Shown piece after piece: positions 54,093-63,797 of a stretch of DNA of 64,000 nucleotides (positions within the stretch are counted from its first letter, which is position 1; each line of letters begins with the position of its first letter). Position numbers and translations under genes: made by a program. The notes below the pieces were generated by a model. It saw nothing but the letters and a program-made list of their open reading frames with translations. It ran no database searches and was not told where the DNA came from. The DNA comes from Methylomonas albis (lineage in GTDB: Bacteria > Pseudomonadota > Gammaproteobacteria > Methylococcales > Methylomonadaceae), in assembly GCF_014850955.1 (NCBI RefSeq), contig NZ_JACXSS010000001.1, positions 4,402,001 through 4,466,000 of the forward strand. Reading direction: 5' to 3'.

Positions 54093-55136
54093 TTAGTATT
54101 TTATCTGCAACACCTGAACCGACTCCCAAACCCGCTCGGTGAATTCCGCGTCCATTGCCGGCATGCCGTCCTTGAGCCACTGCACGATCACTTTGGCGAT
54201 ATTGGGATAGGTAACATGCACCGCATGGGGATTGTGCAGCCAGTCCTCGATCACCGCCTCGTCCAAATCAAACATGGTGTGACCGTAGCCCAGCTGCTTT
54301 AACGCCGCGGCATTGGAAATCTGCTCCATTTGCGCATGCAAGGGCTTCACTAAAATCTTCTTGCCCAATTGCAAAGACTCACTGGCCAGTTCGAAGCCGG
54401 CATTGCTGATGATGCCGGCGCAGTCGTACAAGTCACGCTGGAAGCCTTCTCTGGACAGCTGTTTGCAAACGATGTGCGGATATTTCGACACCGCCGGTTC
54501 CGGCGAGTACAGATGAAACTCAAAATTTTCGAACGGGCACAACAGCTTAACGACTGCATGCGGATCTTCGAAGGGCAAATACACCACAATCTTATTGGCT
54601 TGGGTGTTTTGTGGAAACTCAGGGGTTTCGATAATCGGCGGCAAAATCGGTTGGCCGAAATGATGCCAGTGCAAACCGATACCGATGTCGGCCGGCGCGA
54701 AATACTTCATCACCTGCTCGGCGATCGGATCACCGCCGGCCCGAGGAATACTGTGCCTAAACGCATATTGATGGCCGATGCCCAGCACTTTTTTCTTTTG
54801 CCGTTTCGCGGCCCAGGCGGTAACCGGCTCGAAATCACTGATCACCAAATCGTAAGCGCTTAAATCCAGGCTATTGATGTCTCTGACAAACCGAATAGGA
54901 CTGGCGTCCAACGCGGTTTTCATATAACTGACCTGGCCGTTGTGGGTGTTAAAGGTCAGGCCGGTTTTGACTTGATAACCATTGAACACTTCCATGTCGA
55001 AGTATTTATCCGCAGGCCGTCCGGTAAACTGGAAAGTTACATCAAAACCCGCCGCATACAGCTCTTTTGCCATCACTCTGGCACGGGTGATATGACCATT
55101 GCCCGTGCCTTGCACACCATAAAAAATTTTCATCAT
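54093..55136 (-). CDS. MJ1255/VC2487-type glycosyltransferase-like protein
   Basis: A GT-B-like protein of about 347 residues: FYGVQGTGNGHITRARVMAKEL at the N-terminus (nucleotide-sugar transferase start), LVISDFEPVTAWAA, and GIISNAGFELASESLQLGKKILVKPL near the C-terminus, resembling the UDP-sugar-binding half of MurG-like enzymes. The acceptor is unknown. It overlaps the PAP2 gene by 4 bp, which suggests a glycolipid or lipid-linked glycan pathway. Confidence 0.8.
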   Translation of the reverse strand: MMKIFYGVQGTGNGHITRARVMAKELYAAGFDVTFQFTGRPADKYFDMEVFNGYQVKTGLTFNTHNGQVSYMKTALDASPIRFVRDINSLDLSAYDLVISDFEPVTAWAAKRQKKKVLGIGHQYAFRHSIPRAGGDPIAEQVMKYFAPADIGIGLHWHHFGQPILPPIIETPEFPQNTQANKIVVYLPFEDPHAVVKLLCPFENFEFHLYSPEPAVSKYPHIVCKQLSREGFQRDLYDCAGIISNAGFELASESLQLGKKILVKPLHAQMEQISNAAALKQLGYGHTMFDLDEAVIEDWLHNPHAVHVTYPNIAKVIVQWLKDGMPAMDAEFTERVWESVQVLQIKY

Positions 55137-55654
55137 AAAATATAATCGAGACTAAAAATTGCGGTACTAACACCCAACACCACGCCCATCAGCGTGTCGG
55201 TGGGAAAATGCACACCCAAAACCACTCGGGAAAAACCCACCAATGCGGCCCAAACATAAAGACCAGGCATCAGTGCAGGCGCGAAATACCCTACCAAGGT
55301 AGCCACCATGAATGCGGCAGAGGTATGTCCGGAGGGAAAACTGAATTGATCCGATGGTGTGATCACACTCTTAAAATCCTGCAACGCTTGCTGCGGCCGG
55401 TTGCGCTTGAAGCCTTTTTTCAGCAGCGTATAAACCGGTCTTTCGATCAAAAATGCCAGAATCATTGCCCGCAACAAGGCATCATTGATGCCTTGATCCC
55501 AGTAAAGCCAAGCCGCGAGAATGACATAAAGGAAGCCGTCGGCGGTGCGGGAAATCATGCGGCAAGAGCGCACTAAGTAGGCATGAATGGCAACGCTGTT
55601 CAGCCAGGTAAACATCGTCACGTCGTACTTATGAATAGAGTAAATCAGCTTCAT
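55133..55654 (-). CDS. PAP2-family membrane phosphatase
   Basis: Phosphatidate phosphatase type 2 motifs are complete: KKGFKRNRPQQ (motif 1), SFPSGHTSAAF (motif 2) and SRVVLGVHFPTDTL (motif 3) with the catalytic His residues. There are five or six predicted helices and 173 residues. The start at 55654 (MKLIYS) has GAGGA seven bases upstream. It may act on undecaprenyl or lipid pyrophosphates for the adjacent glycosyltransferase. Confidence 0.9.
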   Translation of the reverse strand: MKLIYSIHKYDVTMFTWLNSVAIHAYLVRSCRMISRTADGFLYVILAAWLYWDQGINDALLRAMILAFLIERPVYTLLKKGFKRNRPQQALQDFKSVITPSDQFSFPSGHTSAAFMVATLVGYFAPALMPGLYVWAALVGFSRVVLGVHFPTDTLMGVVLGVSTAIFSLDYIL

Positions 55655-55936
55655 GGTCTGGTCCTCGTTCATTGCCGCACGTGTCGACCGCGATCAGCGC
55701 GCAGCGGTTGGAAATTCTTGGTTTTCCGTTTGGTATAAATTCCCTGATAACGAGTCCAGCTTAGAGAGACTTTATGACAGCTAGGTGAAGCTTTTTTTAA
55801 GGTTGTGTGACAAGGTCATTTTTTGTGATTGTTTGTTACAATTGCCGGCTGCGACGCGCTCAGCTATTTGGAACGCTCGAGACCCGCGATCCATAACAAC
55901 ACGGCAAAACCTTTTCGGTTTTAAAATCAGGGCACT

Positions 55937-57394
55937 ATGCAACGTTTTTGCACTCTAGGTTTTGTACTCGGCCTGATCTTGATGGTCTTCGGCGTCACCT
56001 ATGCGCTACCGATAGCCACTTCGCTGTATTTTGAGGACGGCATGGTCGAGCATTTCCTGAACGGCATGTCGCTGAATATTGGCGTCGGCAGCCTGCTTTC
56101 CGGCTTGACGATGCGCTTTCGCGGCGATGTAAAGACCAGAGACGGCTATTTACTGGTCGCCTCGTTCTGGATATTGATGTCCTCGGCAGCCACATTGCCC
56201 TTGTTATGGGGCATTCCGGGCTTGTCATTCACCGATGCATTTTTCGAAACGATGTCCGGCTTCACTACCACCGGTGCCACAGTATTGGTGGGACTGGACA
56301 ATCTGGCGCCCTCACTGAATTTGTGGAGGCACGAGCTCAACTGGATAGGTGGATTAGGAATCATTGTGTTGGCGGTGGCGATCCTTCCTTTGCTTGGCGT
56401 CGGCGGCATGCAGCTGTATAAAGCCGAGATAGCCGGCCCGGTAAAGGACAGCAAAATCACCCCCCGAATTGCCGAAACCGCGCGCCTGCTGTGGCTGGTC
56501 TATGCCGGTATCACCTTGTTTTGTATCCTGGCTCTTAAATTAGCCGGCATGGGTTGGTTCGATGCCATTTGCCACGCCTTCGCCACACTGGGCCTAGGCG
56601 GCTTTTCCACCCACGATGCCAGCATCGGCTTTTACGACTCGGCAGCTATCGAGCTGGTACTCACCATTTTCATGTTGATTGCCGCGATGAATTTCGCCAC
56701 CCATTACACGGTGTTGCACAATCGCAGCCTTAAGCCTTACCTGCTTGATCCGGAAGCGATACCGATGCTGGGCGTAATTGCCGGCAGCACGCTGCTTTGC
56801 GCCGGTTATCTTTGGCACTTCAATGTGTACGAAGATTTCTCGACGAATTTGCGCCATGTGACTTTCAACCTGGTGTCGATTGCCACCGACTGCGGTTTTG
56901 CCAGCACCGATTTTGATAAATGGCCGCCATTCGTGCCATGGTGGATGCTGTATCTGAGCTGCGTGACCGCCTGCACGGGTTCTACCGGCGGCGGTATTAA
57001 GATGTTCCGTACCCTGCTGTTGTGGAAACAGGCCGGCCGGGAAATGTTCAGCCTGCTGCATCCGCGCGCCGTCAATCCGGTCCGCATAGGCAACACGCCG
57101 ATTGCTAACAAAATCATATTCGCGGTGCTGGCGTTTATTTTCCTGTATTTCATTTCCATCGTGGTATTGACTTTTTCCTTGATTTTTTCCGGACTGGATC
57201 CTATCTCCGCACTCAGCGCCGTGATTGCCTGCATCAACAACGCCGGCCCAGGCTTGAATCAAGTCGGGCCTGCCGGGAATTACCAAAGTCTCAGCGATTT
57301 TCAAACCTGGATTTGTGCTATCGCCATGTTATTGGGACGCCTGGAAGTGTTCACGCTCATCGTGCTTTTTACACCCACTTTCTGGAGAAAATAG
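55937..57394 (+). CDS. trkH: Potassium uptake transporter TrkH
   Basis: The channel-like subunit of Trk K+ uptake. It has four MPM repeats with selectivity-filter loops, for example MSGFTTTGATVL, HAFATLGLGGFSTHDAS, STDCGFASTDFDKWPP and CINNAGPGLNQVGPAGNY, plus TACTGSTGGGIKMFR. The 485-residue length is normal. The partner trkA is not in the window. Confidence 0.95.
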   Translation: MQRFCTLGFVLGLILMVFGVTYALPIATSLYFEDGMVEHFLNGMSLNIGVGSLLSGLTMRFRGDVKTRDGYLLVASFWILMSSAATLPLLWGIPGLSFTDAFFETMSGFTTTGATVLVGLDNLAPSLNLWRHELNWIGGLGIIVLAVAILPLLGVGGMQLYKAEIAGPVKDSKITPRIAETARLLWLVYAGITLFCILALKLAGMGWFDAICHAFATLGLGGFSTHDASIGFYDSAAIELVLTIFMLIAAMNFATHYTVLHNRSLKPYLLDPEAIPMLGVIAGSTLLCAGYLWHFNVYEDFSTNLRHVTFNLVSIATDCGFASTDFDKWPPFVPWWMLYLSCVTACTGSTGGGIKMFRTLLLWKQAGREMFSLLHPRAVNPVRIGNTPIANKIIFAVLAFIFLYFISIVVLTFSLIFSGLDPISALSAVIACINNAGPGLNQVGPAGNYQSLSDFQTWICAIAMLLGRLEVFTLIVLFTPTFWRK

Positions 57395-57491
57395 TACAAT
57401 TCTCCGCCTTATCGTCCGCAAGCCCTCTATTTGACACTGTAGATTCAGCGTGATCGGATAGCAACACTTACCATTTATCAGGAACATTGGC

Positions 57492-58418
57492 ATGACTTCC
57501 GCTAGACACATTGATTTTCTCAGCAAAAGAAAGCTGGCGTTTTTCTTTTCCGGCACCTTATTTTTAATTTCTCTGGTGTCCTTTTTCGTAAAAGGCCTGG
57601 ACCTGGGTATCGATTTCACCGGCGGCAGTGTCTACGAACTGCATTACAACCAAGCGGCAGACCTGGACAAAATGCGCGCAACCCTTGAGCAACAAGGCCT
57701 TGCCGACGCCAATCTGCAACATTTCGGCAGCGCCGCCGATGTGTTGATCCGCCTGAAACCGGTGGAAAACATCACGCAAAAAGAGCTGAGCGAAAAAGTC
57801 CTCAGCATCGCCAACAGCAGTCAAAGCCAACCCGGCGAACTCCGCCGCGTCGAATTTGTCGGCCCGCAAGTGGGTGAAGACTTGGTCAACGACGGCGGCT
57901 TGGCTCTATTCTTTGCCTTTATCGGCATCATGATTTATGTCAGCATCAGGTTTGAATGGAAACTGTCGGTCGGTGCGATTGCCGCGCTGTTTCACGACAC
58001 CATCATTACCATGGGCTTTTTCTCGGTATTCGGCTGGGAGTTCGATATGACCGTATTGTCGGCGATCTTGGCGCTGGTCGGTTATTCGATCAACGACACC
58101 ATCGTGGTCTACGACCGGATCAGAGAAACCGTGCGCAGCAGCAGAAAAGGCGCTATCAATGAAATCGTCAACACCGCTTTGAACGACACCTTAAGCCGGA
58201 CCATCCTGACCTCCCTGACCGTATTTCTGACTCTGTTGGCCCTGGCATTCCTGGGCGGCAAAACCATCCACGGCTTCGCGATCGCGATGCTTATCGGCGT
58301 CATCAAAGGTACTTACTCGTCCATTTATATCGCCAGCTCGCTGGCTCTGACTTTTGGCTTGAGCCGCGAAGATTTGATGCCGCCAGCCAAAGATAGCGTC
58401 GTCGACGACCGTCCTTAA
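57492..58418 (+). CDS. secF: Protein-export membrane protein SecF
   Basis: An RND-like Sec accessory subunit using proton motive force. It has six helices and the family blocks GIDFTGGSVYEL, VEFVGPQVGEDL and LVGYSINDTIVVYDRIRE. It has 308 residues. The usual yajC-secD genes are absent upstream, where trkH sits 97 bp away. AGGA lies at suitable spacing from the ATG. Confidence 0.96.
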   Translation: MTSARHIDFLSKRKLAFFFSGTLFLISLVSFFVKGLDLGIDFTGGSVYELHYNQAADLDKMRATLEQQGLADANLQHFGSAADVLIRLKPVENITQKELSEKVLSIANSSQSQPGELRRVEFVGPQVGEDLVNDGGLALFFAFIGIMIYVSIRFEWKLSVGAIAALFHDTIITMGFFSVFGWEFDMTVLSAILALVGYSINDTIVVYDRIRETVRSSRKGAINEIVNTALNDTLSRTILTSLTVFLTLLALAFLGGKTIHGFAIAMLIGVIKGTYSSIYIASSLALTFGLSREDLMPPAKDSVVDDRP

Positions 58419-58466
58419 TTCAGAACTTTATTTACAACTTCAAGCGAACGCTCACGGAATAACTTG

Positions 58467-61400
58467 ATGACACAAAAGCTTAATAATCGCGACCTTACCC
58501 AACTCACCCTCGGCATCCCCGGCTTTGCTTATAAAGACCTCTACGATGCCAAACGCCTGGCCGACTTGCTGACTGTGTTCGATCAGTCCGTGCAACAGCA
58601 TGACGCGGCTTTGTTTGCGGACATTACCGCTTACCGCGCCTGCGGCGGCGAGGGGATGAAGCCGGAAGATATTTCCGAGTTATTGGTGAAAATGGCGCCG
58701 CTGGTCGGCACCTTTGTTGCGCGTTTATTCAATGTCAGCGATGTGCGCGACCAACAAATCGACAATATTCACGGCGAATTCGACGCAGTATTTGTCTATC
58801 GCACCGAAATCGTCGGTAATTTGAGCAAGTTGTTCAAAGGCCAGACTATCGAAGGCTGGGATATTGCCGCGCTGCGTACCCAGCTAGACGGCTTGCTGAC
58901 TGCCACCGACAGACAGGATTTATTTCAGGCTGACCAGGAGTTAGCTGTCAGCCAACTTGGCGCCGATTTATGGCGTTTATCACAACAAACCGAACTTAGC
59001 GATGCCGATGTTGCTCACCTGAAAGATCAACTGAGCGGCTACGACAGCCCCGCAGCACTGGTAGCCGGCCTACTGGACATCGTCTGCCGCTGGAGTTTTG
59101 CCGCCAAACAAGATCCTGAATTGCAGACCTTGGTAGCCAAATGGCTAAGCTTCAAAATCCCTGAAAAAACCAATCTGGAAAACCTGGTCGAACACGACAC
59201 TGTTGCGAAAAACGGCTATGGCGTGTGGGCTTGCGACGATCACCATCATCGCCGCCGCGACGGTTTTGCGTTGACCGACAAACGTTTCAAACAACGTCAG
59301 GCGCTGTATGAAATCGACCATTGCATCTACTGCCACGACCGCGACAACGATTCCTGCTCGAAAGGCATTAAGAATAAGAAAGACGGTAGCTTCAAGGCCA
59401 ATCATTTGGGTTCATTGATGACCGGCTGCCCCTTGGAAGAAAAAATTTCCGAGATGCATGTGGTCAAGCGTCAGGGCGACAATATCGGCGCGTTGGCGAT
59501 GATCATCATCGACAATCCGATGTGCCCCGGCACCGGCCATCGGATTTGCAACGACTGCATGCGTGGTTGTATTTATCAAAAAACCGAAGCCGTCAACATC
59601 CCGCAAATCGAAACCAATGTGCTGACCGACGTGCTGTTCATGCCGTGGGGTTTCGAGATTTACAGCTTGTTGACCCGCTGGAATCCGCTCAACGTCAAGC
59701 GCTCTAGCGCCTTGCCTTATAACGGCAAGAACGTGCTGGTCGCCGGCATGGGCCCAGCCGGTTACACCCTGTCGCACTATTTGCTAAATGAAGGTTTTGG
59801 CGTGGTTGGTATCGACGCTCTGAAAATCGAACCCTTACCCTTGCATTTGACCGGCGACCGCGACAACGTGCCAATGCCTATCATGGACTTCCAAAGTCTT
59901 TACGAAGACCTGGATAAGCGAGTGTTGCTGGGCTTCGGCGGCGTGGCCGAATACGGTATCACCGTGCGTTGGGATAAAAACTTTTTGAAAGTCATTTACC
60001 TGACCCTGCTGCGTCGCAACGCTTTCAAATGTTATGGCGGCGTGCGTTTCGGCGGCACCATCACTATCGATGAAGCTTGGGAAATGGGTTTCGATCATAT
60101 TGCCATTGCCAGCGGCGCCGGCAAGCCGACCGTGATCGATCTGAAAAATAACCTGATTCGCGGTATCCGCAAGGCATCCGACTTTTTGATGGGCCTGCAA
60201 TTGACCGGTGCGGCGAAAAAATCCTCACTGGCCAATCTGCAAGTACGACTACCGGCCGGCGTCATCGGCGGCGGCTTAACCGCCATCGACACCACCACCG
60301 AGCTGCTCGCCTACTACCCTGGACAAGTAAGCAAAATTTTGCATCGCTACGAAAAGCTTGTGGCTAAATACGGTGAAGCGACAGTGCGCGGCCGTTACGA
60401 TGGCGAAGAACTGGAAATTTTGGAAGAGTTCCTGGCACATGGCCGAGTAATCGAGCAAGAGCGCGAACGTGCCGCAGCTGCAGGCGAAACCCCTAACTTT
60501 CTGCCCTTCCTGAAACAATGGGGCGGCGTGACGCTGTTCTATCGGAAAGGTATCAAGGATTCGCCGGCTTATCGCCAAAACCACGAAGAAATCCACGAAG
60601 CGCTATCGGAGGGTATTTATCTGGCCGAAGGCATGAGCCCCTTGGAAGCCATCGAAGATCAATATGGCCATTTGCAGGCAGTACGCTTTGAGAAACTGAC
60701 CGAAGAAGACGGCAAATGGCGTAAAACCGATGAAGTGGAAGTGAAGCTGCGCGGCCTGTTCATCGCCGCCGGCACCGCGCCTAACACCATTTACCAATCC
60801 GAGCACCCCGGCACCTTTGTCATGGATCGCAAATTCTACAAACGCCACGAGCCGGAATGGTTACAAGGCCAAACGGAATTGGTAGCGACCACCGACGAGA
60901 CACAAGTCAAAGTCGGTAAACCAGCGCCGTTTACCTCTTACCACAGCAACGGCCGTTACATTACATTCTATGGTGACAACCATCCGGTTTACGCCGGCAA
61001 CGTGGTGAAAGCGATGGCCAGCGCAAAAGACGGCTATCCCTACATCGTCAAGCTGTTTGCCGACCAAATTGCTTCGCAGGACGCTACACAACAAGCACAA
61101 CGCGATGCGCAGTTGACCGACTTACAAGACAGACTGGATGCAACCTTCCGGGCGCATGTCGTTGAAGTGAATCGCCTGACGCCGACCATCATCGAAGTGG
61201 TGATTAAAGCGCCCGCGGCTGCGAAACATTTCGAACCCGGCCAGTTTTACCGGGTGCAAAACTATGAATCACTGGCCCCAGTAGTCGAAGGCACCACGCT
61301 GGCTGCCGAAGGCTTGGCCTTGACCGGCGCCTGGGTAGACAAGGAAAAAGGTCTAGTATCTTTGATTGCCTTGGAAATGGGCAGCTCCAGCCGCTTGTGC

Positions 61401-62117
61401 GCGACCTGGAAAGTGGGCGACCCCCTGGTATTAATGGGGGTTACCGGTGCGCCAACCGAAATTCCAACCGGCAAAACGGTTTTGCTGCTGGGCGGCGGCT
61501 TGGGTAACGCGGTATTGTTCTCAATCGGTAAAGCCATGCGCAATGCCGGTAACAAAGTACTGTATTTCGCTGGCTACCGTAACAGCGAAGACTTGTTCAA
61601 GGTCCCGGAAATCGAAGAAGCGTCCGACGTGATCGTTTGGGCGGTCGATGATAGACCCGGTAACGAGGCTATACCCGTCACTCGGCCACAGGATAAAACC
61701 TTCGTCGGCAATATTGTTGAAGCCATGGTGTCCTATGCCACCGGAAAATTGGGCGAAACCGGCTTGCGCCTGCAAGATGTAGAACATCTGATCGTAATCG
61801 GTTCCGACCGGATGATGGCCGCGGTCAAAGCAGCGCGTTTTGCCGCACTGAAACCATACTTGAAGGAAGGCCACGAAGCGGTTGGCTCGATCAACTCACC
61901 GATGCAATGCATGATGAAAGGCGTCTGCGCCCAATGTTTATGCAAACATGTGGACCCGGAAAGCGGCGAAGAGAGCTTTATGTATTCCTGTTACAACCAG
62001 GATCAGGCCCTGGACTATGTCGATTTCCCAAACTTAGCTGCCCGCCTACGGCAAAACACGGTTCAGGAAAAGCTGTCCTCGCTCTGGCTGACTTATTTGC
62101 TGGAAGCCGAACGATAA
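58467..62117 (+). CDS. Giant NfnB-NfnA-like FAD/Fe-S oxidoreductase
   Basis: A 1216-residue cytosolic flavoprotein in three parts. Residues 1-270: an unknown helical domain. Residues 280-880: a GltD/NfnB-like module with N-terminal Cys sets (HCIYCHDRDNDSC, CPLEE, MCPGTGHRICNDCMRGC) for [4Fe-4S] clusters, an FAD site (VAGMGPAGYTL, about 426) and an NAD(P) site (GVIGGGLTAIDTT, about 599). Residues 890-1216: a PyrK/NfnA-like ferredoxin-reductase module (FEPGQFYRVQNY, about 923; LLLGGGLGNAVLF, about 1008) ending in a [2Fe-2S]-type set CMMKGVCAQCLC (about 1147). I infer NAD(P)H/ferredoxin electron transfer, perhaps bifurcating. The ATG at 58467 is chosen over TTG at 58464. Confidence 0.8.
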   Translation: MTQKLNNRDLTQLTLGIPGFAYKDLYDAKRLADLLTVFDQSVQQHDAALFADITAYRACGGEGMKPEDISELLVKMAPLVGTFVARLFNVSDVRDQQIDNIHGEFDAVFVYRTEIVGNLSKLFKGQTIEGWDIAALRTQLDGLLTATDRQDLFQADQELAVSQLGADLWRLSQQTELSDADVAHLKDQLSGYDSPAALVAGLLDIVCRWSFAAKQDPELQTLVAKWLSFKIPEKTNLENLVEHDTVAKNGYGVWACDDHHHRRRDGFALTDKRFKQRQALYEIDHCIYCHDRDNDSCSKGIKNKKDGSFKANHLGSLMTGCPLEEKISEMHVVKRQGDNIGALAMIIIDNPMCPGTGHRICNDCMRGCIYQKTEAVNIPQIETNVLTDVLFMPWGFEIYSLLTRWNPLNVKRSSALPYNGKNVLVAGMGPAGYTLSHYLLNEGFGVVGIDALKIEPLPLHLTGDRDNVPMPIMDFQSLYEDLDKRVLLGFGGVAEYGITVRWDKNFLKVIYLTLLRRNAFKCYGGVRFGGTITIDEAWEMGFDHIAIASGAGKPTVIDLKNNLIRGIRKASDFLMGLQLTGAAKKSSLANLQVRLPAGVIGGGLTAIDTTTELLAYYPGQVSKILHRYEKLVAKYGEATVRGRYDGEELEILEEFLAHGRVIEQERERAAAAGETPNFLPFLKQWGGVTLFYRKGIKDSPAYRQNHEEIHEALSEGIYLAEGMSPLEAIEDQYGHLQAVRFEKLTEEDGKWRKTDEVEVKLRGLFIAAGTAPNTIYQSEHPGTFVMDRKFYKRHEPEWLQGQTELVATTDETQVKVGKPAPFTSYHSNGRYITFYGDNHPVYAGNVVKAMASAKDGYPYIVKLFADQIASQDATQQAQRDAQLTDLQDRLDATFRAHVVEVNRLTPTIIEVVIKAPAAAKHFEPGQFYRVQNYESLAPVVEGTTLAAEGLALTGAWVDKEKGLVSLIALEMGSSSRLCATWKVGDPLVLMGVTGAPTEIPTGKTVLLLGGGLGNAVLFSIGKAMRNAGNKVLYFAGYRNSEDLFKVPEIEEASDVIVWAVDDRPGNEAIPVTRPQDKTFVGNIVEAMVSYATGKLGETGLRLQDVEHLIVIGSDRMMAAVKAARFAALKPYLKEGHEAVGSINSPMQCMMKGVCAQCLCKHVDPESGEESFMYSCYNQDQALDYVDFPNLAARLRQNTVQEKLSSLWLTYLLEAER

Positions 62118-62170
62118 TATATAGGCAGACATTAAGCCTATCCCCGGTAGACTAGCGCAAGGCTGATAAT

Positions 62171-62204
62171 CGAGGGGCGTGCCTACGGGACTTCCCCTCG
62201 TTTT
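62171..62204 (+). terminator. Rho-independent terminator after the flavoprotein gene
   Basis: CGAGGGG (62171-62177) pairs with CCCCTCG (62194-62200) across a 16-base loop, followed by TTTT. It probably ends the large oxidoreductase transcript. Confidence 0.65.
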
Positions 62205-62262
62205 AGCAATGCTAGGCTACACTGGCTATACAGCTACAAACTTGTAATATCGTGATCGCCAA

Positions 62263-62360
62263 GCCCGTAACTAAACGGGCACGGCAAAAAGCAGTCACGG
62301 TCGAGGAACACACTCCCTGCCGTGAAAGTCCTGCACCCAGTTATTGAAAGGAGTTCACCC
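62263..62360 (+). promoter_or_regulatory. Structured leader upstream of nhaD
   Basis: GCCCGT-AACTAA-ACGGGC (62263-62280) is followed at once by CACGGCA (62280-62286), which pairs with TGCCGTG (62318-62324) around a 31-base insert. Then come AAAGGAG and GTG. Ion-exchanger genes often carry cation riboswitches, but I cannot match this to a known class. Confidence 0.35.
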
Positions 62361-63797
62361 GTGTTTTCGCGCATCTTTCTATTATTGCTCGGACTTTTTC
62401 CAGTTATAGCCTGGGCAGACGCAGAACAAGCCTCACAAGCCCTCAATCTCACCAAACATTGGGTCGGTTATTCAGCTATCGCTATTTTTGCAGTTGCGTA
62501 CCTGCTGGCAATGACCGAAGAAGTCACCGAATTAAATAAATCCAAACCCATGGTTTTAGCGGCGAGCTTAATCTGGGCTTTTATCGCCGGTATTTACGTT
62601 AATAACGGCATGAGTGAAATCGCCCGCCATGCGTTCCGCGGCTGCCTGGAGGGCTATGCGGAACTGTTTTTGTTTATCATGGTTTCGATGGCCTATCTCA
62701 ACGCAATGGAAGACCGCGGCGTCTTTGATAATCTGCGGGTTTGGTTGCTCAGCAAGGGGTTTAGCTACCGAAAATTGTTCTGGATTACCGGCGTCATGTC
62801 GTTCTTTATGTCCTCGGTTTGCAACAACTTGACCACAGCCCTGCTAATGGGAGCGGTGATCGCTGCAATGGGCAAAGACAATCGGCAGTTTGTTACATTA
62901 GCCTGCATCAACGTGGTGGTAGCGACCAATGCCGGCGGATCGTTCAGCCCATTCGGCGACATCACCACACTGCTGGTTTGGCAAAGCGGGATAGTACCTT
63001 TTAAGGATTTTTATTCTCTATTCATTCCTGCCGTGGTCAATTTCACACTGCCCGCAATAATTATGCATTTCTGGATACCCAAGCAACATCCAGCGGCAGT
63101 GGGTAAAGCGCCAAAAATGAAACGTGGCGCGTTGACTATGATTGTGCTGTTTTTGCTGACCATTATTACTGCGGTCTGTTTTGAAAACATGCTGAAATTA
63201 CCGCCTGCGGCCGGCATGCTGGCGGGTCTGACCTATCTGAAATTCCTGGGCTTTTATCTACAAAAAACCGCCGACAAAGACAATGGCAAAATTAGCGACT
63301 TTGCCCACGTTTATAAATTATTTAATGTTGCGGTTCCCGACGCGAGACCAAATCAGAAATTCGACGTATTCAAAAGCGTTGCCACGCTGGAATGGGACAC
63401 CTTGCTGTTTTTTTACGGCGTCATGATCAGCGTCGGCGGTTTGAGTTTCATCGGTTATTTGACCATGGCCTCTGATGTGTTGTACGTCGGAATGGACCCA
63501 ACCATCGCCAATATAGTGGTCGGCATCCTGTCGGCATTCATCGATAACGGTACTATCATGTTTGCGGTACTGACCATGCATCCGGAAATATCCCAAGGAC
63601 AATGGCTGCTGGTCACCTTGACCGCCGGCGTCGGCGGAAGTTTGCTGGCTATCGGCTCGGCGGCCGGAGTCGGTTTGATGGGACAGATGAAAGGCCTTTA
63701 CACCTTTAGCGCGCACTTGAAATGGATGCCGATCATTTTGATCGGCTTTTTCGGCAGCATTGCCACCCATTTCCTGATTAACGGCAATTATTTTTAA
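62361..63797 (+). CDS. nhaD: Na+/H+ antiporter NhaD
   Basis: It exports Na+ in exchange for protons. The N-terminus is signal-like (FLLLLGLFPVIAWADA), as in other NhaD proteins. About 12 helices follow with ion-transporter motifs SSVCNNLTTALLMG, TNAGGSFSPFGDITTLLVW and SAFIDNGTIMFAVL. I start at the GTG at 62361 because AAAGGAG is 7 bases upstream, giving 478 residues; the longer in-frame start at 62322 would bury the signal segment. Confidence 0.92.
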   Translation: MFSRIFLLLLGLFPVIAWADAEQASQALNLTKHWVGYSAIAIFAVAYLLAMTEEVTELNKSKPMVLAASLIWAFIAGIYVNNGMSEIARHAFRGCLEGYAELFLFIMVSMAYLNAMEDRGVFDNLRVWLLSKGFSYRKLFWITGVMSFFMSSVCNNLTTALLMGAVIAAMGKDNRQFVTLACINVVVATNAGGSFSPFGDITTLLVWQSGIVPFKDFYSLFIPAVVNFTLPAIIMHFWIPKQHPAAVGKAPKMKRGALTMIVLFLLTIITAVCFENMLKLPPAAGMLAGLTYLKFLGFYLQKTADKDNGKISDFAHVYKLFNVAVPDARPNQKFDVFKSVATLEWDTLLFFYGVMISVGGLSFIGYLTMASDVLYVGMDPTIANIVVGILSAFIDNGTIMFAVLTMHPEISQGQWLLVTLTAGVGGSLLAIGSAAGVGLMGQMKGLYTFSAHLKWMPIILIGFFGSIATHFLINGNYF

